64,000 nt of DNA from Bacillus sp. E(2018) (lineage in GTDB: Bacteria > Bacillota > Bacilli > Bacillales > Fictibacillaceae), in NCBI RefSeq assembly GCF_005503015.1, contig NZ_SCOL01000001.1, forward strand, positions 1,116,001-1,180,000, written 5' to 3'. Below are positions 16,955 through 27,555 of this stretch, one piece after another. Each line of letters starts with the position of its first letter. Positions within the stretch are counted from its first letter, which is position 1. A program made the translations under genes and the position numbers. The notes beneath the pieces are model-generated. The model was not told the origin of the DNA. It made no database searches and saw only the letters and a list, made by a program, of their open reading frames with translations.

Positions 16955-19900
16955 TTATTTCAGAATTAATTTTGTTGGTCCAGGTCTACCACTTGCTTTC
17001 GCTGAGCTTGATCCAGCTTCAAAAGCATTCATGATCGCTTCATCTTCTGTATAACCCGCTTTTTTCTCTTCTTCTATCTTCTTGATCATTTCTTTATAGT
17101 CATGTGGGATGACTTTCACAAAATGAGATTGTTCTAATTTCCAATTTTGCAGAATAGCAGAGGCTTTTTTACTTTGCGTGTATGAAAAATGATTGATGAT
17201 CATCTGCTTAACACTTTCGGTTTCTTCAGAATCCATTAATCTTTCAAACTCAATACCTTCTTTGTTGCATAACTGTTTTAGTAAAAGTGGTTGATGCGTG
17301 TAGATGTAGGCGATTCCTCCACTCATACCTGCTCCAAAGTTCTTTCCAACATCACCTAAGACAACTACACGACCACCTGTCATATATTCACAGCCATGAT
17401 CTCCGATTCCTTCGACAACGATGTTAGCTCCACTGTTTCGAACTGCAAATCTTTCTCCAGCTAATCCATTAATGTATGCTTCGCCACTTGTTGCTCCATA
17501 AAAAGCAACATTTCCTAAAATGACATTATCATCAGCCAAATACTCTGCCGACTTAGGAGGTGCCACAATCAATTTACCTCCAGACAATCCTTTACCAAAA
17601 TAATCATTGCTGTCTCCGTTCAGATAAAGGGTCATGCCACGCGGCACGAACGCTCCAAAACTTTGACCAGCAGATCCAGAAAAGTTAAGTGTTACAGTAT
17701 CTTCTGAAAGACCTTCTTCACCAAATCGTTTTGTTATTTCACTCCCAGCAATCGTACCTGCTACACGATTCGTGTTCTTGATCGGTAAGTTGAGTGAAAC
17801 AGATTTCTCCGTTTCTAATGCCGCCTGGAGCTCAGGCAGTATTTCATTCATATCAAGGGATTGGTCGATCTTATGATTTTGAGAGATCTGTTTCGTACGA
17901 ATACCTTCTGCTTGATATAGGAGTTTTGATAAGTCAAGATACTTCGCTTTCCAGTGTTTTTTCGCGCGATCACCAACTGTTAATACATCAGTGCGTCCGA
18001 CCATTTCCTCCATCGTACGGAAGCCTAGTTTAGCCATGATCTCACGAATCTCTTCAGCCACAAATCTCATATAGTTCACAACGTGATCAGGATCACCCAT
18101 ATATTTTTTTCTTAATTCAGGATTCTGTGTCGCTACTCCAACAGGACAGGTATCAAGATGACAAGCGCGCATCATGACACAACCTAGAACAACGAGTGGT
18201 GCTGTAGCAAAGCCATATTCCTCAGCTCCTAACAATGCTGCCAGAACAACATCTTTACCTGTCATCAGCTTCCCGTCTGTCTCAAGCGTTACACGTTCTC
18301 GTAGCCCATTAAGCATCAACGTTTGGTGTGTTTCAGCAAGACCTAACTCCCAAGGAAGTCCAGTATGTTTGATACTTGTCTTCGGTGAAGCCCCAGTTCC
18401 ACCATCATAACCACTGATTACAATTACATCAGCTGCGCCTTTTGCGACACCGGCAGCAATCGTTCCAACACCGGATTTTGCAACAAGCTTAACACTAATT
18501 CTTGCTTCGCGATTAGCATTCTTTAAGTCATGGATCAGTTGAGCCATATCCTCGATCGAATAGATATCATGATGTGGTGGCGGAGAGATCAAACCTACTC
18601 CTGGGGTTGATCCACGAACATCTGCTACCCAAGGATAAACCTTATTGCCAGGCAACTGTCCGCCTTCACCGGGTTTTGCTCCCTGTGCCATCTTGATCTG
18701 CAGTTCATCTGCATTTACAAGATAGTGGCTTTTTACACCAAATCTACCTGAAGCTACTTGTTTAATACTGCTTCTACGGTTATTGCCAAGTTCATCAGGG
18801 ATAAAACGGGCTGGATCTTCTCCGCCTTCACCACTGTTACTTTTTCCGCCTAAACGGTTCATTGCAATAGCTAATGATTCATGTGCTTCTTGACTAAGAG
18901 AGCCAAAAGACATCGCACCTGTTTTGAAGCGCTTTACAATCTCTTCTACAGGTTCAACTTCATGAAGTGGTATAGATGTTGTTTCAGGCTTAAACGAGAA
19001 TAAGTTTCTTAAAAAAGTTGTTCTTTCGTCATCAGCCAGTTTTGAGAACGTTTTAAACAATGAATAATCATTCTTACGACAAGCCCATTGAAGGGTGTGA
19101 ATCGTTTTTGGATTAAAAGCATGGTGTTCACCAGTATTTCTCCATTGAAAATCACTTCCTGAATCCAAAGTGTCATCGATGGTCTTTTTAAAGCCTTGTT
19201 GATGTCTTAGTGTAGCCTCTTTTTCGATCTCAGCTAACGTGATTCCATCAATCTGAGAAGCAGTAGCTGGAAAATAACGATCGATTACTTCTTTTCCGAT
19301 TCCGACTGCTTCAAAGATTTGTGCACCTCGATAACTCTGAACCGTTGAAATACCCATTTTTGACATCACTTTAACAATGCCATCTGTGATTCCCTGTTTA
19401 TAGGTTTTGATGGTCTCAGATAAAGAAAGATTGATGTGTTCATCTTGAATCGCTTCTTCAAATGTTTTATAAGTTAAATACGGATAGATAGCATCTGCGC
19501 CGTATCCAATGAGCGCTGCAAAATGATGAACTTCTCTAACTTCACCTGATTCAACGATCAAACTTACTTTCGTTCGAAGTCCCTCTTTTACAAGATGATG
19601 ATGCAGAGAACTTACAGCAAGTAAAACAGGAATAGGAATAGAAGATTTATTCATTTCTCTGTCTGACAAAATTAATAAAGTTGCTCCTTCTTGAATCGTT
19701 TCTTCCGCATTTTTAAATAGAGATTGCAACCCGAGTTCTAAATCTTCCGAAAATAAAGTCTGTAGAACAGCTGTTTTTAATTCATAAATCATGTTGTCTG
19801 TGATTTGATTAAACTCATTCGTTGTTAACACAGGAGAGTTCAATTGAATCCTTTTCGCATTCTGTGGTCCAGGATGCAGTAGATTTCCTTCAGCTCCAAG

Positions 19901-21511
19901 CAACGTCATCGTAGAAGTAACAATCTTCTCGCGAATAGCATCGATCGGAGGATTCGTAACTTGGGCAAATAACTGCTTAAAATAATTAAATAGGGATTGA
20001 GGGTTATCAGATAAAACCGCTAGTGGTGTATCGTTCCCCATTGACCCGATCGGATCTTTTCCTTCTGTAATGACAGGAATCAAATATTTATGAATATCTT
20101 CATACGTGTAGCCGAATACTCTTTGTTTACTTCTTACATTTTCTATTATGATTTCAGGCTCTTCGCCTTTTTCATCTAAGTGATGCAGACCATTCGTTAG
20201 CCATAATTCATATGGTTCTTTACTCGCCATTTCTGTTTTAATCTCATTGTCTGTAATGATTCTGCCTTCTTCTAAATCAATCAGAAGCATTCTTCCTGGA
20301 CTTAATCGCTCTTTGTATAGAACATTCTCTTCTTCAACTTCAATTACTCCTACCTCAGAAGAGAAGATAATGTAATCATCTTTCGTTACATAATATCTCG
20401 CCGGACGGAGACCGTTTCGATCGAGTATCGCTCCAATTTGATTTCCGTCTGTGAAAGAGATCGCTGTCGGCCCATCCCATGGCTCCATAAGACAACTATG
20501 ATACTCGTAAAAGGCTTTTCTCTCTTCTTCTAAATGAGGATTCTCACTCCATGGTTCTGGAATAAGCATCATAGCTGTATGAGAAGGCTTTCTCCCTGCC
20601 AGTACAAAAAATTCAAAGGCTTGATCAAGGATAGAAGAATCACTGCCATCGGCATCAAGAATAGGAAGCAGCTTTCCTATATCATCTCCGAATGCTTCAG
20701 AAACAAATTGCTTCTCACGTGCCTTCATCCAGTTCATGTTTCCTTGTAAAGTATTGATTTCTCCATTATGAATGATGTATCTGTTTGGATGCGCTCGTTC
20801 CCACGTTGGAAACGTATTTGTGCTAAAACGGGAATGCACTAAAGCGAATGGAGACACGAAATCAGTATCTTGCAGATCATAATAGAAGGCATCCACCTGT
20901 TCTGGTGTTAAAAGACCTTTGTATACGATTGTTTGTGAAGATAAACTAGCAAAATACGTTTGAAGTCCTTGTTCTCTTGCCCAGTGCTCTGCTTGCTTTC
21001 TGATTACAAACAGTTTTCTTTCAAAAGCTAGGTTCTCTGAAATCGTATCGTTACAAGCAATAAAAACTTGTTTAATTAAAGGACAAGTTTCTTGAGCCTT
21101 TTTCCCGATTGTTTTTACGTTGACGGGTACCGTTCTCCAGCCTAATAGTTGTTGTCCTTCAATATTAATAAATTGATTGATTTGATTTTCTAATTTCTGT
21201 TGAGCTGCTGTATTATTAGGGAAGAAGATCATTCCTACCCCGTACCGTCCTTTTTCAGGCAGTTCAAAATCAGTAACTTTTTTAAAAAAATTATGTGGGA
21301 TCTTTGTCATTAAGCCGGCTCCATCTCCCGTTAGAGGATCACTTCCTTGTCCTCCCCGGTGGTCAAGCTGGCATAGCATGTGAAGGCCATTTTCAACAAT
21401 GTCATGGGTAGCATGCCCTTTTAAATGAGCATATAGACCAATGCCACAAGCGTCATGTTCGTTCTTTGGATTATATAAACCTTGTGGTTCTGGAAACTGA
21501 CTAAAGGTCAT
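16955..21511 (-). CDS. gltA: Glutamate synthase large subunit
   Basis: This 1518-residue subunit makes two glutamates from glutamine and 2-oxoglutarate. A short propeptide precedes the class-II amidotransferase nucleophile Cys22 (DACGIG); it is normally removed after residue 21. Next come the central domain, the FMN-binding TIM barrel (about 800-1180, with GEGGEDPARF and GYDGGTGASP), the 3Fe-4S motif with C-x5-C-x4-C (in MRACHLDTCPVG) and a C-terminal beta-helix rich in Gly. The ATG follows AAGGGGGAG. The length is that of B. subtilis GltA (often called gltB elsewhere). Confidence 0.95.
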   Translation of the reverse strand: MTFSQFPEPQGLYNPKNEHDACGIGLYAHLKGHATHDIVENGLHMLCQLDHRGGQGSDPLTGDGAGLMTKIPHNFFKKVTDFELPEKGRYGVGMIFFPNNTAAQQKLENQINQFINIEGQQLLGWRTVPVNVKTIGKKAQETCPLIKQVFIACNDTISENLAFERKLFVIRKQAEHWAREQGLQTYFASLSSQTIVYKGLLTPEQVDAFYYDLQDTDFVSPFALVHSRFSTNTFPTWERAHPNRYIIHNGEINTLQGNMNWMKAREKQFVSEAFGDDIGKLLPILDADGSDSSILDQAFEFFVLAGRKPSHTAMMLIPEPWSENPHLEEERKAFYEYHSCLMEPWDGPTAISFTDGNQIGAILDRNGLRPARYYVTKDDYIIFSSEVGVIEVEEENVLYKERLSPGRMLLIDLEEGRIITDNEIKTEMASKEPYELWLTNGLHHLDEKGEEPEIIIENVRSKQRVFGYTYEDIHKYLIPVITEGKDPIGSMGNDTPLAVLSDNPQSLFNYFKQLFAQVTNPPIDAIREKIVTSTMTLLGAEGNLLHPGPQNAKRIQLNSPVLTTNEFNQITDNMIYELKTAVLQTLFSEDLELGLQSLFKNAEETIQEGATLLILSDREMNKSSIPIPVLLAVSSLHHHLVKEGLRTKVSLIVESGEVREVHHFAALIGYGADAIYPYLTYKTFEEAIQDEHINLSLSETIKTYKQGITDGIVKVMSKMGISTVQSYRGAQIFEAVGIGKEVIDRYFPATASQIDGITLAEIEKEATLRHQQGFKKTIDDTLDSGSDFQWRNTGEHHAFNPKTIHTLQWACRKNDYSLFKTFSKLADDERTTFLRNLFSFKPETTSIPLHEVEPVEEIVKRFKTGAMSFGSLSQEAHESLAIAMNRLGGKSNSGEGGEDPARFIPDELGNNRRSSIKQVASGRFGVKSHYLVNADELQIKMAQGAKPGEGGQLPGNKVYPWVADVRGSTPGVGLISPPPHHDIYSIEDMAQLIHDLKNANREARISVKLVAKSGVGTIAAGVAKGAADVIVISGYDGGTGASPKTSIKHTGLPWELGLAETHQTLMLNGLRERVTLETDGKLMTGKDVVLAALLGAEEYGFATAPLVVLGCVMMRACHLDTCPVGVATQNPELRKKYMGDPDHVVNYMRFVAEEIREIMAKLGFRTMEEMVGRTDVLTVGDRAKKHWKAKYLDLSKLLYQAEGIRTKQISQNHKIDQSLDMNEILPELQAALETEKSVSLNLPIKNTNRVAGTIAGSEITKRFGEEGLSEDTVTLNFSGSAGQSFGAFVPRGMTLYLNGDSNDYFGKGLSGGKLIVAPPKSAEYLADDNVILGNVAFYGATSGEAYINGLAGERFAVRNSGANIVVEGIGDHGCEYMTGGRVVVLGDVGKNFGAGMSGGIAYIYTHQPLLLKQLCNKEGIEFERLMDSEETESVKQMIINHFSYTQSKKASAILQNWKLEQSHFVKVIPHDYKEMIKKIEEEKKAGYTEDEAIMNAFEAGSSSAKASGRPGPTKLILK

Positions 21512-21616
21512 TTTGAACTCCCCCTTAAGTTTATCAAATGAAATATTCGAAACTTTCTTTCATTTAGTTTAGGTTTTATAATTAATCGAAACAATATATA
21601 ATTTAGATTAAAACGA

Positions 21617-21629
21617 TCTCAAATTGAGA
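21617..21629. promoter_or_regulatory. GltC-type LysR operator
   Basis: TCTCAA-A-TTGAGA is a perfect 6+1+6 dyad that fits the T-N11-A rule of LysR regulators. It lies in the gltA-gltC intergenic region, 20 bases before the gltC start. It is the expected site for autoregulation and activation of gltAB. Confidence 0.75.
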
Positions 21630-21649
21630 ATGATTGGTTGTGACAAGGC

Positions 21650-22552
21650 ATGGAATTCAGACAATTACAGTATTTTATTGAAGTTGCAGAACGAGAACAT
21701 GTTTCGGAAGCAGCAATTGCTTTACATGTTGCACAATCTGCAGTCAGTCGTCAGGTTGCTAATTTGGAGGCTGAACTTGGTGTAGAGTTGTTTGAAAGAG
21801 AAGGTCGAAATATTAAGCTTTCTCCTGTTGGTAAGCTGTTCTTGATACACGCAAAAACGGCTATGAAAGCGATCGAACATGCAAAAAAACAGATTGATGA
21901 ATATTTAGATCCTGAAAGAGGAACGATCAAGATCGGATTTCCTACAAGTCTTGCAGGCCATCTATTGCCAACTGTCGTTTCAGCTTTTAAACGTGAACAT
22001 CCGAATATTGCCTTTCACTTAAGACAAGGTTCTTATCGATTTCTTACAGAAAGCGTTAAGAGTGGAGATATTGATCTAGCTTTTCTAGGACCTGTTCCTA
22101 CAAATGATCCTGATTTAGAAGGACATATCCTTTTTACTGAAAAAATTTCTGCACTATTACCTGAACTGCATCATTTAGCAGAAAAAAGAAGTTTGTTATT
22201 AAGTGATTTGCGAAATGATGAATTCGTGCTATTTCCAGATGGGTATATTTTACGAGATGTCGTAGTAAATGCTTGTAAAGAATCGGGCTTCGTTCCTAAG
22301 ATTGCATGTGAAGGTGAAGATCTAGATGCGATAAAAGGGCTAGTAACAGCTAGTATGGGTGTTACCCTTTTACCCGATAGTTCGTTTTATGAAACGAAGC
22401 CACGTTTCACAGTAAAAATACCAATCGAGATCCCAGATGTTAAACGCACAGTGGGAATCATAACCCCACGCAGTCGAGAACTAGCACCTGCCGAACAAGT
22501 TTTCTTTGAATTTGTAATAAAGTTCTTCTCAGTTTTAGAGCAATATCAATAA
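21650..22552 (+). CDS. gltC: LysR-family transcriptional activator of gltAB
   Basis: A 300-residue LysR regulator with an N-terminal winged helix (residues 1-60; recognition segment SAVSRQVANLE) and a periplasmic-binding-like effector domain (about 90-295). Its divergent position next to gltA, with a dyad between, identifies it as GltC, which in B. subtilis activates glutamate synthase and responds to 2-oxoglutarate and glutamate. The ribosome site (AAGGC) is weak, which may keep the level low. A strong terminator follows. Confidence 0.9.
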   Translation: MEFRQLQYFIEVAEREHVSEAAIALHVAQSAVSRQVANLEAELGVELFEREGRNIKLSPVGKLFLIHAKTAMKAIEHAKKQIDEYLDPERGTIKIGFPTSLAGHLLPTVVSAFKREHPNIAFHLRQGSYRFLTESVKSGDIDLAFLGPVPTNDPDLEGHILFTEKISALLPELHHLAEKRSLLLSDLRNDEFVLFPDGYILRDVVVNACKESGFVPKIACEGEDLDAIKGLVTASMGVTLLPDSSFYETKPRFTVKIPIEIPDVKRTVGIITPRSRELAPAEQVFFEFVIKFFSVLEQYQ

Positions 22553-22588
22553 CTTTCCGTTATTTAAAGATGATGTAAGATGAAACAG

Positions 22589-22621
22589 AAAAAGCTTGGC
22601 ATTTTTTTGCCAAGCTTTTTT
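22589..22621. terminator. Bidirectional Rho-independent terminator
   Basis: A 13-bp perfect stem (22589-22601 and 22608-22620) with an all-T loop, A-rich before and T-rich after. It is shared by gltC and the MFS gene. Confidence 0.88.
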
Positions 22622-22638
22622 CTATCAGTCAATTACGT

Positions 22639-23895
22639 TTAACTTGCAACATCAGATTGACTGTTTTCTTTTCTGATGTTGCGAATATTGATGCGAATAA
22701 GCAGGGAGATAGCAAGAGCTATAATAAACGCACCTGTAAAGATATAGAGTGTTAAAGAATAACTGTTCGTGGATTCACGTATCCAAGAAACAACTAATGG
22801 ACCAACTAGTCCAGCCGCTGCCCACGCGGTTAAAATATACCCATGGATCGCTCCTAGTTGCTTCGTTCCGAACAAGTCTCCTATATAGGCAGGTATGGAA
22901 GCAAAACCTCCTCCATAACAAGTAAGGATTAAATAAATAAGCAACTGAAAGAAAAAGGCGTTCGTAACATTCGGTAAAAGGACGAATGCCACCGTTTGTA
23001 TCGCGAAAAACGTAGTGTAAACGTTTGGGCGACCAATATAATCTGAAATCGACGCCCAACCGATTCTTCCAAAACCGTTAAACAATCCCATGATCCCAAC
23101 CATCGTAGCAGCTGAAGCGGCACTGAGATTCGCAATATCTTGTGCCATGGGAGAAGCAACAGAAATTATGGCGATCCCGCATGTAACATTTATAAATAAC
23201 ATCGCCCATAAAGCCCAAAAACGAATCGTTTTAACAGCTTCATTTGCAGTTAATTGTGCAAGATCTTTTGTTTGATCATTATTCTTACTTTCTTCTTTCA
23301 TTCCTTCTGGCTTCCAATTCTTTGGAGGTGGCGTTAGATATAAAGAGGAGAGTAACATTATAGTAAAATAAACAGCACTTAATACGTAAAAAGTATTTGA
23401 AATACCTATACCTGTTATAAGCCTCGCGATTACAGGACTAGCAATAAGTGATGCAAAACCAAATCCCATAATAGCAAGACCTGTGGCTAATCCTCTTCGA
23501 TCAGGAAACCATTTCACAAGTGAAGAGACAGGTGTGATATAGCCAATGCCAAGTCCGATCCCTCCTAAAGCACCATAAAAAAAGTAAAGCAGATAAATAG
23601 AGCCTAATTGATCAGCAAAGCCAGAACCTAGTAACCCAGCACCAAAACAAATTGATGCTATGATGCCGGATTTACGAGGTCCATATCGTTCAACAAAATG
23701 CCCCATAAAAGCAGCGGATAAACCTAGAAACAAGATTGCGATACTGAACGTTAAAGAGATTTCACTTAGCCCCCAATTGTGTTCTTCCCGGAGCGGATTT
23801 GTGAATACACTCCAGGAATATACTGATCCGATCGATATGTGAATACCTACAGCAGCTGCAGCAATCAACCAGCGGTTTTTCACCTTTTTAGCCAT
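22639..23895 (-). CDS. MFS transporter, oxalate/formate antiporter (OFA) family
   Basis: A 418-residue, twelve-helix MFS protein. The N-terminal GSVYSWSVFTNPL segment in helix 1 and its following loop are typical of the OFA family (OxlT and relatives). The MFS loop motif occurs as GHFVERYGPRKSG (about 63-75), and a central cytoplasmic loop of about 30 charged residues divides the halves. It lies 21 bases behind the DUF1641 gene of the formate dehydrogenase operon. This makes formate, oxalate or another small carboxylate a sensible substrate. The substrate is inference from family and context. Confidence 0.8.
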   Translation of the reverse strand: MAKKVKNRWLIAAAAVGIHISIGSVYSWSVFTNPLREEHNWGLSEISLTFSIAILFLGLSAAFMGHFVERYGPRKSGIIASICFGAGLLGSGFADQLGSIYLLYFFYGALGGIGLGIGYITPVSSLVKWFPDRRGLATGLAIMGFGFASLIASPVIARLITGIGISNTFYVLSAVYFTIMLLSSLYLTPPPKNWKPEGMKEESKNNDQTKDLAQLTANEAVKTIRFWALWAMLFINVTCGIAIISVASPMAQDIANLSAASAATMVGIMGLFNGFGRIGWASISDYIGRPNVYTTFFAIQTVAFVLLPNVTNAFFFQLLIYLILTCYGGGFASIPAYIGDLFGTKQLGAIHGYILTAWAAAGLVGPLVVSWIRESTNSYSLTLYIFTGAFIIALAISLLIRINIRNIRKENSQSDVAS

Positions 23896-23916
23896 CCCTC
23901 TTACTCCTCTACACTT

Positions 23917-24462
23917 TTATTCTAAAGTTTTCTCCTTAGTCTGATTTACACGTTTTTCAGGTGAGTTCCCTGTTGTCTTTTCAATGTGTTCTGTTTCTTG
24001 GCCCATGCCCTTTAAAAACTGCATGAGTATGGTGATAGCTTTATTAATTTCAGGATCTTTTAGTGAACGAACTAAATCAAAGTAACTTGTCTTCTCTTCC
24101 GTATCTTTGTACTCAGCTACTCGGGCGATCCCTGCATCTATTTTTAAAAGGAAAGGTTCAAGTTGCTTTACATTAATCATTCCTAGAGTTCCTAAGAGCA
24201 ATAGAAGATTTTTTAATGTATTCGTGTTCTCAGGCTTGTCCATGGCTTTTACAGCAATATCCATTACTTTATCGCCTTGCCCGAACAATCCATTTAATAG
24301 AGGTAAAATTCCTTTATCGTGCATATGGTTCATGATTTCTAGTGTTTGTAGAATCGCAGTCTTGTTCTGAATAAGAGCATCCTCGACTTCTCGGAGGTCA
24401 TTGGAACGTTTCTCTTCTACTGTTAAGGTTTGTTTTTGAACGTTTTTAATTGCTTTAGCCAT
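23917..24462 (-). CDS. DUF1641 protein, formate dehydrogenase accessory (YrhD/YjgD-like)
   Basis: A 181-residue helical protein of the DUF1641 family, which in Bacillus is regularly encoded next to formate dehydrogenase (yjgC-yjgD, yrhE-yrhD). It contains the Gly-rich core [15 protein letters not shown] (about 52-66). Its ATG overlaps the end of fdhF by 8 bases with AAGGAG ahead, so the two are translationally coupled. Its role is not settled; an accessory or electron-transfer-related role in the complex is inferred from the context. Confidence 0.8.
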   Translation of the reverse strand: MAKAIKNVQKQTLTVEEKRSNDLREVEDALIQNKTAILQTLEIMNHMHDKGILPLLNGLFGQGDKVMDIAVKAMDKPENTNTLKNLLLLLGTLGMINVKQLEPFLLKIDAGIARVAEYKDTEEKTSYFDLVRSLKDPEINKAITILMQFLKGMGQETEHIEKTTGNSPEKRVNQTKEKTLE

Positions 24463-27409
24463 GTTGATTTCGCTCCTTTTTCACAGCATCGCCTGGAAAG
24501 ATATAATCTTTTCTTGCCCACTTCTTCTCAACGTTAACTCCTACTTGAGGTTGTGGGTTTCCATACCTGAAATTTGTTTTAGGCAACGGATTAACCCCCT
24601 CGTCCATCAAGACCTCAAGTTTTGCACTTGTCTCTTTGTAGGCAGGTGTATCCGTATCTTTATCTGCATAACTGCTCGTCAGTAGATTTATAGCTGCTTC
24701 TCCGCTATCGTTCATAGGTAGATATACTTCTTTGCCTTTTACACGATCCGTTATTAAACAATGAACTTTCACACTTCCATAAGGCGACGATAATCTTACT
24801 AAGGTTCCATCCTTTAAGCCCCGTTCTTTGGCTAGTTCAGGTGAGATCTCAAGAAACGTGTTAGGAGTCTTAGAAGTGATACCCTCAGATTGATAAGTCA
24901 TATTTCCTTCATGAAAGTGTTCTAAAAGTCTTCCGTTGTTAACGTGAATATCGTATTCTTCTCCGAATTCTACAGGCTCTGTCCAGTTTACTGGAAATAG
25001 TCTCGCTTTCTTATCTTCAAAAGGAAATCCTTCTTTAAAAAGGATTGGAGTATCTGTTCCATCTTCAGCCACTGGCCATTGAAGACTTTTGTAACCTTCT
25101 AATCTTTCATAGGATACTCCGGCAAATAATGGCGCCAGTTGTGCAGCTTCTTCCATAATGTCACTCGGATGTTTGTAATCCCACCCAGCTCCGAGTCGGT
25201 TTGCGATATCACGTATAATCTCCCAATCTGGTTTAGAATCTCCGAGTGGCTCTAGCACCTGATACAATCTTTGTATTCTTCTCTCCGTGTTTGTGAATGT
25301 GCCTTCTTTTTCGAGACTTGGACTTGCTGGTAAGACAACGTCAGCAAACTGAGCCGTTCGTGTAAGAAAGAGATCTTGTACAACAAAAAAGTCTAGTTTC
25401 TCATAAGCTGCGTGAACATGGTTTATGTTTGAGTCAACGATTCCCATATCTTCACCTTTTAAATACATACCTTTTACATGGCCATCATGGATGCCTTGAA
25501 CCATTTCATGATTGTTAAGACCAGGTTCCTCTGGAATTTTTACGCCCCATGCTTTTTCATATTTTTCTCTTACCTTAATGTCTGCGACTTTCTCATATGA
25601 AGGTAAGCGATCTGGCATGCTTCCAAAGTCACTCGCTCCTTGAACATTGTTATGTCCTCGTAAAGGATAAGAACCTACCCCTTCTCGTCCATAGTTTCCT
25701 GTTACTAGAAGTAGATTGGATATGGCCGTGCTTGTATCACTTCCTCCCATATGCTGTGTAACGCCCATTGCCCAGAGAACACAAACACTTTTGGATTGTG
25801 AGATTGTATTTGCTAAATGGATAAGTGTGTCTTGAGAGAGCCCTGTTACCTTTTCTGCATACTCTAAAGTAAACGTTTTTAGGTTCTCTGTAAAAGCATC
25901 TAAGCCATTCACTTGGGTTTGTAAAAAATCATAATCTGCTAATCCTTCATCTAAAATATACTTTGTTACAGCAGACAGCCAAACGAGATCTGAGCCTGCC
26001 CGTGGCTGAATGAATAGATCGGCACGTTCAGCCATCTCATGTTTTCTAAGATCAGCGACGATTAGTTTTTGGTTGTGCAATTTATGTGATCGCTTCACAC
26101 GCGTTGCTAGAACAGGATGAGATTCTGAAGTGTTAGAGCCAATTACAATTACCAGCTCGGATTTTTCAATATCCTTTATTGATCCAGAATCCCCACCATG
26201 CCCTACAGTTCGAAACAAACCCATAGTGGCTGGAGTTTGACAATAACGCGAACAGTTATCAATATTATTTGTTCCGATAACACCACGTGCTAGTTTCTGC
26301 ATCAAATAGGATTCTTCATTCGTGCACTTAGATGAGCTGATAAATGTAAGAGCCTGAGCGCCATTCTTATTCTTAATCTCAGTAAATTTAGAAGCGATTA
26401 AGTTGTATGCTTCATCCCAAGAGGCTTCTCTGAACACATCACCTTCACGGATTAATGGTTTTGTAAGTCGTTCTTCACTGTTAACAAAATCCCATCCAAA
26501 CTTACCTTTAATACATGTTGAAATGCCGTTTGCAGGAGCTTCGATCTGCGGATCTACTTTTAATATTTGTCTGCCTTTTGTCCAGACATCAAAGCTGCAT
26601 CCTACGCCGCAGTATGTACAAACGGTTTTTGTTTTCTTTATTCTTTGTTCTCTCATCGCGGCTTCCATATCTGAAATAGCGAGTATAGACCCATAACCTG
26701 TCTCAACGCCTTTTGTGATCTCAATCATCGGACGAAGTGTCTCGCGATTGATCCCTGTCATATAACCAGTTTCACCTTCCATCCCTTTTTCCATCATGGC
26801 GTTACAAGGGCAAACAGTAGAACAGTGGCCACATGAAACACAAGATGATTCATTGATCGGAACGTCTTTGTCCCAAATCACTCTAGGCCGTTCTCGTTCC
26901 CAATCAATCGTTAGTGTCTCTGTTACTTGGACATCTTGGCATGCTTCAACACATCGTCCACACAATATACATTGATCAGGATCATATCTATAAAATGGGT
27001 TAGACTGATCAACTTCATATGGCTTATGTTCAAAAGGGATACTCTGGTGGTTGATCTTCATTTCTTTAACTGTGTTATGTATTTCACAACCGCCATTGTT
27101 ATAATCACAAACCGTACAATATAACTCATGATTAAAAAGAATTCTATCCATTCCAATGACTTGAGCTTCTCTTACCTCATCAGAATTTGTATCGATGTTA
27201 TCTCCGTTATTAATCTTCGTCGAACATGCTCTTACAAGTTCTCCATTCACTTTAACGATACAAGTATCACATGTTTCAATCGGCCCAAGGCTGGGATGGT
27301 AACAAACATGTGGGACTTGATCTGGTAAACCATCTAACAAATTCAGTACCGTTTCTCCTTGAGTAGCTTTTCTTTCCGTTCCGTTTATTTTAATCGTAAG
27401 TTCTTCCAA
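24455..27409 (-). CDS. fdhF: Formate dehydrogenase, molybdopterin catalytic subunit (YjgC/YrhE-like)
   Basis: A cytosolic enzyme of 984 residues. The N-terminal module has a 2Fe-2S domain ([10 protein letters not shown]), a His-Cys cluster region ([11 protein letters not shown]) and two 4Fe-4S sites ([11 protein letters not shown] and [11 protein letters not shown]). The catalytic part has the 4Fe-4S motif CTYCGVGC and the active-site segment NCSRYCQTP, where Cys ligates Mo in place of selenocysteine. No twin-arginine signal is seen. I chose the TTG at 27409, with AAAGGGTGG 7 bases ahead, over an ATG at 27463 that would add 18 unrelated residues. No separate NADH-binding subunit is encoded here. 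Confidence 0.9.
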   Translation of the reverse strand: MEELTIKINGTERKATQGETVLNLLDGLPDQVPHVCYHPSLGPIETCDTCIVKVNGELVRACSTKINNGDNIDTNSDEVREAQVIGMDRILFNHELYCTVCDYNNGGCEIHNTVKEMKINHQSIPFEHKPYEVDQSNPFYRYDPDQCILCGRCVEACQDVQVTETLTIDWERERPRVIWDKDVPINESSCVSCGHCSTVCPCNAMMEKGMEGETGYMTGINRETLRPMIEITKGVETGYGSILAISDMEAAMREQRIKKTKTVCTYCGVGCSFDVWTKGRQILKVDPQIEAPANGISTCIKGKFGWDFVNSEERLTKPLIREGDVFREASWDEAYNLIASKFTEIKNKNGAQALTFISSSKCTNEESYLMQKLARGVIGTNNIDNCSRYCQTPATMGLFRTVGHGGDSGSIKDIEKSELVIVIGSNTSESHPVLATRVKRSHKLHNQKLIVADLRKHEMAERADLFIQPRAGSDLVWLSAVTKYILDEGLADYDFLQTQVNGLDAFTENLKTFTLEYAEKVTGLSQDTLIHLANTISQSKSVCVLWAMGVTQHMGGSDTSTAISNLLLVTGNYGREGVGSYPLRGHNNVQGASDFGSMPDRLPSYEKVADIKVREKYEKAWGVKIPEEPGLNNHEMVQGIHDGHVKGMYLKGEDMGIVDSNINHVHAAYEKLDFFVVQDLFLTRTAQFADVVLPASPSLEKEGTFTNTERRIQRLYQVLEPLGDSKPDWEIIRDIANRLGAGWDYKHPSDIMEEAAQLAPLFAGVSYERLEGYKSLQWPVAEDGTDTPILFKEGFPFEDKKARLFPVNWTEPVEFGEEYDIHVNNGRLLEHFHEGNMTYQSEGITSKTPNTFLEISPELAKERGLKDGTLVRLSSPYGSVKVHCLITDRVKGKEVYLPMNDSGEAAINLLTSSYADKDTDTPAYKETSAKLEVLMDEGVNPLPKTNFRYGNPQPQVGVNVEKKWARKDYIFPGDAVKKERNQHG

Positions 27410-27523
27410 ACGACTTCCACCCTTTCTTGAAAAGTTAAAACGCGAAACATTCTGACATCTCAAACATCCGTTTCCCTAATCGTTATTTCCTTAAACAAAT
27501 GCCACTTTCTATTACCATACAGA

Positions 27524-27548
27524 TAAAGAGACACTCTTAATGAGTGCC
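27524..27548 (-). terminator. Terminator of the HEPN-CBS gene
   Basis: On the minus strand GGCACTC-ATTAA-GAGTGTC (one G-U) is followed by TCTTTATC. Confidence 0.6.
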
Positions 27549-27555
27549 TCCTAGT

